A stretch of 64,000 nt of DNA from the NCBI RefSeq assembly GCF_013373865.1, contig NC_050468.1:10664510-10728509 (forward strand), in the 5' to 3' direction. Positions 45,894 to 57,680 of this stretch are shown one piece after another; the stretch's first letter is position 1, and each line of letters begins with the position of its first letter. This DNA is from Monomorium pharaonis (Eukaryota > Arthropoda > Insecta > Hymenoptera > Formicidae). The notes beneath the pieces are model-generated. The model saw nothing but the letters and a program-made list of their open reading frames with translations, was not told the DNA's origin and did no database searches. Made by a program: the position numbers and the translations under genes.

Positions 45894-47780
45894 GCATTTT
45901 AATTGCAAAAGACACTAACATTTTCTTTTTTGTTTAATTAATTAGAATGCACAGTTACATCTTTTTTATGCTGCACGATTTCATGATTGATTTCAGAATT
46001 TTAGGAAAACTGTTCATGTAGCATTACATATTGTTCAAGCGTGCATATAAGTTAAACCTTTATCGGCATCTTTCTTTCGACGTCATTTTTTACTTTTTCA
46101 CCAGTTTTGTTCTATAAAAATTCACTGCAAAATAAATCTTACGATCGGTCACGTAAATCACACACAATTTTCTTTGCAGAGCGTTGTTCTACCTTAAATA
46201 TCTAAATTTTTACAATTTTAATATGATGAAAATTTTTTATTCACATTATATAATGAAATAAAGAAGCAATTCACTTTGACGGAAAAGAACTTTGCTTGAC
46301 CTGGTGTCTCAGGCTCAACTTTCACCTGTCGCTGTATGAAATACGATTTATGAAAGACGGTGTCATTTGCGGCTAATAAGTTCCTACTATGAACAATTCT
46401 TTTTAGGGAGAAGATCCTGTCTGTTGACTGTCTAACAAATAATGCAAAATTAAAAAATTGTCAAAATGACTCAGATTAACCTGCGGAGGGTTAATGTATT
46501 ACATATATATAATTTGTAACTTATATTTCATTTTTTATTGCTTTTTTTCGTTACGTTTAAGTATACACAGACACACACACATCATATTTTGGAAAAGCCG
46601 TAGTAATCACATTCTCAATCTTGAAAAGCATTAAGATTAATTTAAATAGACTATTAGTAGAAACAGTGTAAGGAATTTTATACTTTCTCAGTAATTATAC
46701 CCATTGTGGGTTAATAACATATCCAAAGATCTCTCATTTGAAGCTTTATATTCAGGGACGCTTCATGGCATGGAGCAGCGTACTCGTATTATAACCTAGA
46801 ATCCAGAAATTTTTACAAAAACTTCCTATTGCAGTAAGCAGCTGTACATACACGCATGCAAGTCTGTAATTAATAAGAGATAATTGCGAACGTAATTTTA
46901 AGAATTCTTATTTCGTATGTCTTGCTCGCTCTTTACGTGCAAAGTGCATTCCATAAAGTGAACCTCTCGAGTGCATACAGGCTTTGTACATACACATGAT
47001 CGATAATAATTTAACACAAATTATCGTGAACTCTGTAATGTACATATGTTACGGTTATTTAGAATATTTATAGGTACATAGATATATGTATATACATACA
47101 TATATATATTGAACATTAGCAAATTCAAACTCGTGTTTTCAATTTCACCGTCCTGCACGTCAGCTTTTATATTTTATCTGTTTTATCCTGTCTTTACATA
47201 GTATATCTTTACTGCGATATTACATTACTGCTATTGTTATTGTAAACGAAATATGGATTACTATTTATCTTGGATTCTTTTACTCACCGCTATCTTTTAC
47301 TTTCTGCTTAGCCTAATATGAGACTTGAGGTTATATGTTTATGGGATGACGGTCGGGATTGAATGCGGAATTCACGGATTACAAGTCAACTGTCATTCCG
47401 ACATTACGTTTATGTTTGCATCAAATTTGAAACGATAAAATGATACTCGCTAAAAATATTTGATTGTACTAATAGTGAATAGCGGAAGAATAATCTGGTT
47501 TTTTGCATAATGAAAATTAGTGGATATTATGTCGATACAAAGATTAATTAAAGATTAATTAAAACGAAGAATAAATTCAGAAATGGGAAATCTATCGAAC
47601 CACACACACTTTTTCCTGACGTTTTATCATCTTATGTATGTACTACATTTGCGAAAGAAACCCGCGAAATTAATGTATCATTAGTCGCAACTATTTTCGA
47701 TAATTTTTTTAACATGTGAGTGCAATTATTTTCGTCTTTTCATCGAATCTTCCATCACTCGACTGCGAAACAAACTCATT
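45894..47780. other. AT-rich intergenic DNA
   Basis: Nothing recognised beyond short TA and CA runs. Confidence 0.6.
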
Positions 47781-47976
47781 TTGTTTGTAACGAGTTAATG
47801 CCAAATTACGTATCAACGGCGCGATGAATGCACGCAAACAGACACGCCCTATGACCCGCGCAAATGAATTTTCGCCGCAAAAATGGGCTTTTTATTCTCC
47901 CGGTGGCGGGCTATAGCGCGCATTCGCGAAATCGTCCCGATAAATATGCATATATAATATATAATATATATATAAT

Positions 47977-48016
<40 letters not shown>

Positions 48017-49120
48017 GCGCGCGCGCATAAATGTGCGCGCCGAACGCGGTATATGGCCGAGTGGAGACATTAATTCGCGCCAATAAATATTCCCATCGTT
48101 CCGGCACATAAACCCCGGCGTTTGTCATACACACGCAGTCATTTCGGTTAAAAGGCATTCCCTCCGCCACTGAATGCAAATGCGAGTAGCTCGTTGTGCG
48201 TGCCACTAGGGTCTCTAAAGTGCTTTCAATTACGCGTTCCACCTAACGTCCCGACGCGCGGCGCGGCGCGGCGGTCCTGCACGCTCGGAAGGGCCGCGTT
48301 TTCCTATGTTTTACATACCGGGATTTTCAAGTGTTTCACGCCCCACGAGAGGAACACGCACGCTGCGTGTCGCGGCGCGGCGTGCCGGAGTAACGAGCGG
48401 CGCAAAGTGCGAGCTCGCGTTATTTAATATCTGTCGCCTCATCCGCTTTCTTCGTTTTTTTTTTCCTCTCCCGCTGCTCACCTTCTTCCCCGGGACCCGT
48501 GACCTTCCGTGACGTCAAACTACTCGCGAGTGATTGTCGCATTGATGACGTAGCGACGAGACGGAAAATTGTTTTCCTCTCTCGCGCGATTATGCGACGT
48601 TGACAATGATTGTCTGGAATACAAGTCCGCTCGCTGCCTCGCGCGCAATTTGCACTTGATCGTCACGCCGGAAGCTAAACTGGGAAAGACGCCCGCGCTT
48701 CTTTCAACCGGGCAAATGGGTCGCCACCGGCGCGGGCAACAATGTTCGAAACAACCTTAGATAACGTTTCTTTAAATATCCCATACTCATTTGTAATGTG
48801 TGCGTGGCGCGCGCGCGCGGCGATACACAACCGTGCGATGTACGAGATGGACGACACGGAGTTGATTTAACGACACTTGTTGCTCGCACAAAGTTGGATA
48901 ATAATTTCAGGTCGCTTTCCGGGTTTCGGGCAGCGAGTGAAGCGACGTCCAAACGCGTGTATCGCGTCGTACGTCTTTTTCCATCGCGTCGTCGCTTCTT
49001 TCGCGTTTCGCCTAGTTCGGAGTACGGCACGCGAGAGACTTTCCCGTTGTTATGATCGCTATACGTTTTTATTGGTTTCGTTCGCCGATTCTTTCCTCTT
49101 GGAAGAAATATATTAAGCCG
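47781..49120. other. CpG-rich island, ~11 kb downstream of SoxN
   Basis: CpG-dense DNA with GCGCGGCGCGGCG-type stretches and a long alternating tract (47975-48029). Open frames on both strands are domain-free. Possibly a regulatory block; no gene supported. Confidence 0.4.
47975..48029. repeat. 55-bp alternating purine-pyrimidine tract
   Basis: A short TA lead-in, a long (CA)n run and then (GC)n (48014-48026) alternate without a break for 55 bp. Such sequence readily adopts Z-DNA under negative supercoiling. Confidence 0.9.
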
Positions 49121-50194
49121 CATCCGAAGATTCCATATGTTTACGAGTACTAACGAGTAGGTTAAGTATCTCATGTTAGAAATAAGCTACGTTAAATTTT
49201 TTACACGAAGGCAAAGTTACATTGGTAAACGACTTTTTACCCTATTGCAATAAGATTCTAAGTTTTATTCGGTTTCAGAGTAACAATATGTTATTAGCAT
49301 AAATACATTATCATGCGGCTATCCGAGCACGCGGTATATAATAACTATTTCATAACAGGTTGTAATAATAGCAAGGCAAAGCTGGCTTCGACACGCAATC
49401 TAATAGCAAGGATAAGTACGGAGCTGGCTCAAAGAGTAAAAATTCCCTCGGCTAATTTTTTCCTTCAACACCCGCTCCTGGTTTTACGCGCAAATATTTT
49501 TCAATTAAAGGCCAGCGTGTGTAAACTTGTAATTTGCGAACGATTAAAGAACAATGTAATTTTTCTTTTAATTACAGTTATACAAATTCAATGCGAATTC
49601 GCGACCAATTAAAGCTCGCTACGGATTTTTTATCCAGTGATTTTTGTTGTCACGACTAAAAATCACATATTATTGTGATAGAATTGCGTCCAACGTTCGA
49701 TCGAGCGACAGCGTGCGTCTATCTCGAAGGTCAGATTCCGTCCGTCTGCAAACAAATAAATACGTCAAAGACATAACGACGAACACGTAGTACAAAGTTA
49801 AGCTGAAATCACACGTTGGAGACCAGGATTGTTCTAACGGTTTAATGAAATGAAAATAGAAAGAATGATTTTTGCTAAAGTACCTTAAAAATTTATCTGG
49901 ACACAGATCTAGAAAAAAATAATTTTGTTAGACAAATAATGATGTAGGACGTTCAAACTGGTTGTTGGAATGCTGAAACGTTCTGCGGCATCGTATGATA
50001 TTTGAATGTCTTTAAAAATTTTTAGATTATTAATAGCATGATAAAACCATTGTCATTTAGTTACAAGATAAGAGATAATCGTGTAGCTAAAAATACCTAC
50101 GTATCTAGACGGTTGTTGAGACATTTACTTTGCTATCTAATAATATGACGCTTCTATATCTGAACTTTATTCTTTTATTGTGGCTTATTTATTA

Positions 50195-50394
50195 CACTGA
50201 GAAAAAATGTTAATTTGATTAAATTTTCCTACTAAATTAAATTTTGTTATTTAAGTATTTATATATTTTAATTAACCATATAAATACTTGAATTGAAATT
50301 TGTGCATTTAAGTCAAATCCATAAATTCTTAAACTAACAAAATTTTAATTTAGTTTGAAAATTTTGTTAAACTAACAATATTTTTTCCTCAGTG
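50195..50394. mobile_element. Foldback MITE, TA-flanked, 200 bp
   Basis: The left end CACTGAGAAAAAATGTTAAT and the inverse of the right end (CACTGAGGAAAAAATATTGTTA) match, and the similarity continues with small gaps (ACTAAATTAAATTTTGTTA on the left, ACTAAATTAAAATTTTGTTA on the inverse right). TA sits outside both ends. The CAC(T/G)GAG terminus resembles that of the element at 25738-25963, hinting at one superfamily. Confidence 0.8.
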
Positions 50395-51099
50395 TAATAA
50401 TTAAATAACCTTATATCGTGAATTCTTGCAAACATTCAACAATTTTCACCTTATGTGTCGATATAATGTTTGATATCAATCTGTTTTATAAAATAGAAAG
50501 AATAGGGATCATTCTTTTCTGTAACCAATCTAGACAAAGGGGGGATAAAACACTGTATGTAATTAAGATCTATCATTCTTTCTTTCTCAGGTAGGAAAAA
50601 TAAAAAAGAGATTTTAAAAAAGGCAACTGTGGATATTTTTAGAATTTAAAATTCACGATGAATATTCACGATGCGATAAATGCATATTTCTCGATAACGT
50701 ATGTAACAAATATACGTCATAACGCGTCTATCACGCGGGGTTATTAACGACAAAATTTTTTACTCGCGGTACACACATAGATATCCGTGAAATAAATCAC
50801 AGGTGATTTAGATTTTTCCGATATTTGAAAATTACCAACCGCCGGGTATGCCATTTTAATCGCGCTTCCGCTTTAAAAAGTAACATCCGCACAATGGCAA
50901 CGGTTTCTGCATGCGCGGTTGCGAAAATATTGCATAAATACGACGCAAATGTAGTCAATCTTGAAATCCTAGTATGTGTTTGTACATACAGGACTTATAT
51001 TGACTATGACGCAAATATGGTATTACGAGTACGGTCAAACTGCTTAGTGCTGAATATATTTAGCACAACAGAAGCCTAAATATCGTCGTAACGTAGCTT

Positions 51100-51100
<1 letters not shown>

Positions 51101-51145
<45 letters not shown>
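51101..51145. repeat. 45-base poly-T tract
   Basis: An uninterrupted run of T. On the - strand this is poly-A preceded by an AAG-rich segment with a short open frame (51146-51235), which could be the tail of a retroposed RNA. No flanking duplication was found. Confidence 0.9.
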
Positions 51146-51147
<2 letters not shown>

Positions 51148-51330
51148 TCAAATTACCTGTGATTTCTTCTTTACGCATAGACTTTGCCGGCTTTGCCGTC
51201 CATCTTTTCTTGCCTTCGTTAATTTTTGTTTTCATTTTTTAAATTCTGTTGCGAACATAGCGAGCGAAAACGACCTGAATTCCGATCAGGTCTAGCTAAA
51301 TTACGTTCGGTAAAGATCAAGTTTACGTAA

Positions 51331-51604
51331 AAGTCACGAAGGCTTATACTTGAAGTTCTCAATAACTGTTTGCGCCTCGCGATAAATCAGTTTGCGTCCG
51401 AGTGAGGTGGAGAGAAAAATGATGAAAAACGAGCGGCGCGAGCGAGCGGGAGAGAGGAGCTCGCTTTGATGCCACTGCGCTTTAATCTCGAGCCGATCCC
51501 TCGGATCACGCGTGGGTGCCCCCGTGCGAAACATCCCCTCGCGAGTTGCAATTTGTAAGGTATCGCGCACCTCGGCACCGCTCTCCCTCTATCCGCTTGC
51601 TATG

Positions 51605-51637
<33 letters not shown>

Positions 51638-52530
51638 TCTCGCTCTCGCTCGCTCGCTTTCGCTATCACGGTTCCGTTGATCCGGTTAACCTCCGTCGCC
51701 CCTAAGTAAGATAATATTCACGGCCAATTACCTAAAACGCACTCCTTATGGCAGCGCCCGTGCGCTCGGAGTTATTGGCAGCCTGCCATTGCGCCGATCG
51801 AGTATCCGGAGTGCGAAACGACCTTGTTATTAACGTTCAAATAAGCTTTACTAGATCCGATAACCCCGATTTCGCTTCACGAGGACCGCAAGTCGACCAG
51901 TACCTGTCCGACGTATTTGTTCCTGATTGAATAACTTTTTTTTCTACGCGAGGAGAAATAGCTCGCGTTGCAGCATCGGCCTTTCATCGAAAGGCTTCTC
52001 TTCGTCAACTTCCTGTAGTCGAGCGCAAATTAGCGGCCGATAACTATATGTATACCATCCGTCAAAGGAACAGCAACGACGACGGCGAACGCGGAGATCG
52101 TGCGACGCGAGATTGTACTTCTATCTGGCTTATCAGCTCGCGGGCTACTTTTCATCGGTGTTTCACCGCCGGAAAAATCGCGGCGCCGAGATAATGAGCT
52201 CGCGATTACCACCGGCGTCGAGCTAGGTGGTGATTTCTACCGACTATGGCGTGACGGGAGGACGATGGGCGCGCCGTCGCCGATCGGAAGATCTAACGGA
52301 TCCATTAATCCATCTCGAGCGAGCCGGTTAACGAACTGCAAATCTCGTACTTGTTATCCCGAGTGACTTAAACGATCGGGTACACTCTCCGTGGTGCCGT
52401 AACCGCGATAATTACTGCGAACGTGGGTGAGCGAGAGCTCCTTCTCTTCCTCCCCCGAAGGATTCAAGAATAAATCGTGTACTTTGTGCCCGGTGCTTTT
52501 TGTTGCTTGCGAATATTAACGCCTTACCTT
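51331..52530. other. CpG-rich island, ~15 kb downstream of SoxN
   Basis: CpG-dense and GC-rich with a (CT)n run (51605-51632). No gene supported. Confidence 0.45.
51605..51632. repeat. (CT)n microsatellite
   Basis: About 13 CT units, continuing as interrupted CTCGCTCG repeats to about 51660. Confidence 0.9.
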
Positions 52531-54060
52531 TGACAAGTCTTCTAAATTGATGTACAAAAATGTTGATTGCAGAGTTAGTAATAGATAACTACACATATAC
52601 AGAATTATTAAGCCAAATGCCTCTTTTCTACATCTTATCCGTGATTATTATTTTCTTATTTGACGGTTAACGTGAAAATTTTAGGCTGAGTACAAACTTA
52701 TTGCGTTTCCGCGTATCGTTTTATCGTACGCTAATTTTAATGTTTTTTAATTAACAAATTAAAATTTTTTGGCTATTTCTACATCTTACTTATCTGTGGT
52801 CGGATCTTATACTTTATGAGAAAATTTGAAAAATGACAAAAGATGAATAAAGGAATCAAATTCAGAGGAATTAAAATTGAAATACTGTTAAGAGGCTATG
52901 AGAATCACATCATCATGCTAATTTTTAGATATATCTCTCAATCAATTTTTAATCAATAAATGTTTTGATCTCCGCATCGAATAATGTATGGCGCAAATCT
53001 AATTTACTATGTATAATAAAGGACAATTCAATCTAATCAATATTGCCAAATAATGTCGTTCGCAGATCTCATTGATATGTTAGAACAGTTTTAAATGGTA
53101 AAATTAAAGTCAAAATTTGACTTTAAAGTCAAACATTTGATATACTGAATAATAGTTGGTTGAAATATGATCAACTAAATGTTTAATAATTGTAATAAAA
53201 AATCGGTCGCTCTCAACAAATTCGTGTGTTTTGCTTTCTTAATAATACTTTACTATGTACAATTGAAAAATATAGTAATGTCAAATCTGTACAAATAATT
53301 TATTTAGTTTCAAGTAAAAAATAATTTTTTAAATTCGTCCTTTTAACTTAAATTTAGATTTGTTGTTCCAAACAAATTCGAATAAACTATGTACTCGTAA
53401 ATTATTTAGTAGATAATTGTATATGTCTACACTCATTATGTCTACATCCATTATATCTGTAGAAGTTGATATTTATCTATTAGATAAGACCAATTTATAT
53501 AGTTTATCTAAAGGTGGAATAACCGGTTCTTATAGGAATAAGACATAATGAATGTCTTGTGCATAGTGGGTGTAACATAAACATTTATCCATTAAATAAT
53601 TTATGAATATATAATTAAATACTTTTCTTTATTACTTACGAATATATAATTAAATATCTTTATTTCAAATAAGGAAAGTCTAAAAACAGGTTGCGTCCGC
53701 ATATTATAACATCATCGTACGTTGATTCATACTTTCTCGACAAATTGAAATTATTGAAAGCTTAGAATCAGATTCAGTAGCTTAGAGACTACAAAAACGT
53801 GCCGTTTTTGCTTGTTACTCCGGAAGCTAAAATTTGCTAGTTTTTTTATTAATAGATTATAAATATAAATTTTTATCTAAATTCTTATTAATTTCAGCAC
53901 TTTTATATTTCTTGACTTTTTAATGTATTCTTTTATTTTGCTGATTTTTCCCATTCGTTTCAGGTAAGTTTCTTTTTGTTTCTTTTTTTTTTTTAGATTT
54001 TTGGTTAGACGAAGCATTACGGTTATATCTCCTAAGTTTTTATAGTTACGACACTCTGTA
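52531..54060. other. AT-rich intergenic DNA
   Basis: No gene. A near-palindrome AAAGTCAAAATTTGACTTT occurs near 53107-53125 and a MITE is at 53400-53601. Confidence 0.6.
53400..53601. mobile_element. MITE with TA borders, ~202 bp
   Basis: The left end AATTATTTAGTAGATAATTG and the inverse of the right end (AATTATTTAATGGATAAATG) match, and the similarity continues for about 40 bp (left CTACACTCATTATG, inverse right TTACACCCACTATG). TA lies at 53398-53399 and 53602-53603. Non-coding. Confidence 0.7.
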
Positions 54061-56960
54061 TAGATGCGTTTTGTGGAATGATAAAAAAGAAGTAGGCGAA
54101 AAATATAACGAAAAGAAAAAAAAAAGGGAAGCGTTTCAGACGAAGCGCCTCTTTCCATTCACCGTTTCGCATTTATGGCACCAGCGCGCGACAGTTATGG
54201 CAACGAACGGTCGTCATCGAGAATCCAGTCGGTCTTCCAATTTGTTAATTGGCACGATAACGTACGCGCATCGTATATTTTACCGAACCCCATCTCTCCT
54301 TCTTCTCTTTTCTTTCCGTCTCTCTCCTTTACCTTTACATCGTATCCGCGCTCGTACATATTAAGATTAAGACTCGCAATCACACGGTCGTTCGTTAAAC
54401 GGGGCGAGCGCAGTTTACTCGAACCGAAAACTTTTTCTTCTAGTTTCATACTCGCTCGCCCGTCCGATCGATTCGTAAACGCCAGACATACGCGCTGCAA
54501 TTATTCGCAGAGACAAGCAATCCGATAAAATTTGAGAAATGTCGCGCATCAGGTAACGCGAACCTCTCATACGTTCGTGCCTGTCAGCACTTAAGATGGA
54601 GGGTAACACCTGCAAAAGAAACGCCTGAAATTTGAGAAAAAATTTATTAGCGTGTCCCTTTCACCTACTCATATCGAGCACGCGAATTGGACCGATCGTT
54701 AATCACGGGATAATAAAATACACGTCAGATTCAATCGTCGAATCGACTGTGCGAGAAGGAAGCCGTACGCGCGCGCGCGCGATAAAGATATTATATTCCA
54801 CAATATTTTTATGAATATCCGATGCACAGAAGGGAGATAATTTTTGTCCCCGAGGTATTCGCGGGCATTCACGCGTTAAAGGAGAGGGTAGCCGCGAGGG
54901 GGGAAAAAATTTGGCAAAAAGATGGCGAGGGGTTGCGCGTTCACGCACGGAGACGGCTGCTACAAACTGGTCGGACTAGCCTCCGGGTCAGTTTATCGCA
55001 AACAAATGGGTTACGCTTGTTCGACGCCGTATTTCACCGGAATTTATTGTTTATTATTCCGCCGGCTCGGGATGATGTAGAGCCGTGTTTGCTCGCAGTA
55101 GCGTTAATGTCGTTAATAGCACCACCACCGGTCCGTCCGGGCCGAACTGCCCAGAAGCCACCGGGAGTCACCCGGCCGAGAACTCTCCGAAACGAGTTCC
55201 TCGTTTCGCCTTCTTGCCGCTCTCCTCGTCGGACTGTTCGCGCGAGGAAATTTAATTCCCTTTCCTTTCTTTACACTAGTCTTTAATTAATTTGGTATTA
55301 AGATCTCTCTTTGCTCTCCGAGTCGAGAGAACCGAGACAAAAAGGAGAAGCGCATATATGCTTAGCCGAAAGGTGGCGCGAGATCGTGCAAGATTGTCCT
55401 CCCTATCGTTTATTCATTCGGGATTTTATTAAATTGCTCAATATAAAGTAAAAAGGGTTAGGTTTAAGAGCCGTGAGGATTGTGCGTGCGTGCGCGGGCT
55501 CCTTGATCGCATTTCGTCTTGTTGGCGTGCACGCGCCGTCGCGACCCGCACGAAGAGCTCGTATCGCACGCCGATCGCTTAAACCGTCCCGTGGACCTGA
55601 CGCTAATGCGTTCTTAATGCGACAAATTCGTCGCGGGCAAACGCACCCGGAGTCGGGCCCGCCTCTTACGAGATGCGGGAGATTGTCGGCGCTCCGTCAC
55701 AACGTATATACATCGTACACAATTCTCATCTCTCCCGTACGCCTTTCCATTTTATTTCGGATATCGAACGGCAGAGATTCTCTCCGCGCGGCTCGTCTTC
55801 GTGACGGGTAAACGTCTTCGCTAACTAGAACTCTGCCCGTTGCAGAAACTGTCACGCGAAACGTACGTATACGTACGCACGCCGCAGTAAAAAGAGATGC
55901 CGTTGTTTTACGAGCAATTTGGGAGTAATAACAAACTGCAATGCGCTGCAGTTTCCCGGTGCCATTAGAACGGTTCGCTTGTCATTCCCGTGCACGCGAC
56001 GCCGATTTACTTTCCTCGTCTTAAAGTCCTGCTGGAAAAGTCGAGGCACGTACATATAATACGGGGGGAGGGGGAAGGGATACATTTACTCCGTGGAAAG
56101 CTTGATCTTCAGTATTTCCACGGTGTTCCCCCGAAACCGATTGCTATTGTCTATACTCTCTCGCAGCCTCTCGCAAATCCGAACATTTTACTCCGGATAA
56201 TTTCTGCAGGACAGATTCTCGCTGTGGGCTACGGCCCGTAATTTAGCAGGTGCAAACAGCCCTGCGTAATCGAGTTAATATTTATAGGCGTTTGTCCGCC
56301 TTCACGTCCTTCGGTGCTCGCCGGTATATACGCAACCGTGAATTACGTGCCAGAGGGTGGACGTTAATTTATGCGTACTGGGGAGCGCTGTCAGAGGAGC
56401 AGCCGCGTCAGAAGTTCATAAATACGAAACGTTGACCCGAAAATTAATTTAACGGCAACCACCGCGGCGGCCGTTGAATTGTCCTTACTCCTGCGCGCTA
56501 GATTCATCCGTGCTCCTTGCAATTATCTAACCGGATGCCCTATATATTCAACTTGTGATTTATTTTCGGCTCTTTTCCCTTCAAGGGCGCCGTCTCCGTC
56601 CGCGCGCGCGCTCGGATTCGCAAAGCGATTTTAGCTCCTCTCGCGCAGGACGAAAGGTCATATTTCACCTATCTTACGCGTTACTCGCGATATAAATTAC
56701 ATCGAAATATGATTTATGCACCGCGACGCGCGGCGCTCCGCTCGGAAATGGATAGTAAACTGCGCGCCGGCGAGTTATCGGCGATGCGCGCGATCATTAA
56801 CGAGCGATATCGGGAGAATTTATTGCGCGCTTTGTTACACCCTGCAAACTTGTATCTACCTGTGGACGATTTCGCGAGTTCCCAGCTCGATTGTCTTTAA
56901 AATGCCGCCTTCTATATTTTGCGTAATTAGACTAGAGATCGCCGTCAATTCGCGATGATC
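54061..56960. other. CpG-rich intergenic block
   Basis: CpG-dense, with a CG-alternating stretch near 54765-54782. Overlapping domain-free frames on both strands, the longest 154 codons at 54822-55286, are arginine/proline-rich and judged to be composition artefacts. No gene supported. Confidence 0.5.
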
Positions 56961-57680
56961 TTTGAAATCTTCCGGCGTAACTGGACAACTTTGATTCCCT
57001 ACTCAAGGATATTTTGGCTCCACGATAATCAGAACTTCTTAGATTTTTTTAAATAAAAAATTTTGATCATGAATATTCTCGAATTTTGGTTCTGAAAACC
57101 AGAGGCAAAGAAAACAATTTTCAAATATAATGGTTTATGATGATGAAAATGAGTTTTATTTTGTTTGTTTATGTAATGAAAATGAGTTTTATTAATTTAA
57201 CACTGTTACAGTGTTAAGTTAATAACTTCCAAACGAGTAATTGGATTTAAATAAACTTTTGCACGAGTATTTATTAGAGTTTTATTACTATAAAATTTGA
57301 AATTTATTTGTAAATTTCCTACTTTTCTCATTAAATTTTCAAACAAGTATTACAAAACAGAATCAAGAGTAAACGAAAAGTTAAATAATTCTTAAACTAA
57401 TAAGAAAATTATGTTCAAGTTTGATAGAGATATTCAAACGAGCGCGTAATAATAGAACAATCTGGAAAAATTAAAAATTTTTGAAATATTTTATATAAAC
57501 TTTCCACTAGATTCTTTAAACGATATAAAAAGTAGAACAAAAAGTTGCTAAAGTGATAAAATTGCTGGTCACTTGGATTTAAAAAATTAATCTAAATTGT
57601 TATATCTGCGGAAATGTTTACTATAATTTCATAATACTATAATTCGACTGTTATAATAATGCATAACCGTTTACCTGAAT
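56961..57680. other. AT-rich intergenic DNA
   Basis: Nothing recognised. Confidence 0.6.

Larger units (their letters stand above)
49121..51330. other. AT-rich intergenic DNA
   Basis: No gene. Contains the MITE at 50195-50394 and a 45-T homopolymer (51101-51145). Confidence 0.6.

Noticed and set aside
49183..51100. TAAGCTACGTTA near 49187 and the inverse beside the poly-T tract as a possible duplication
   Set aside because: They are in inverted orientation and 1.9 kb apart, so not a target-site duplication.
54822..55286. 154-codon open frame in a CpG-rich block
   Set aside because: Arginine/proline-rich, domain-free and typical of GC-rich non-coding DNA.
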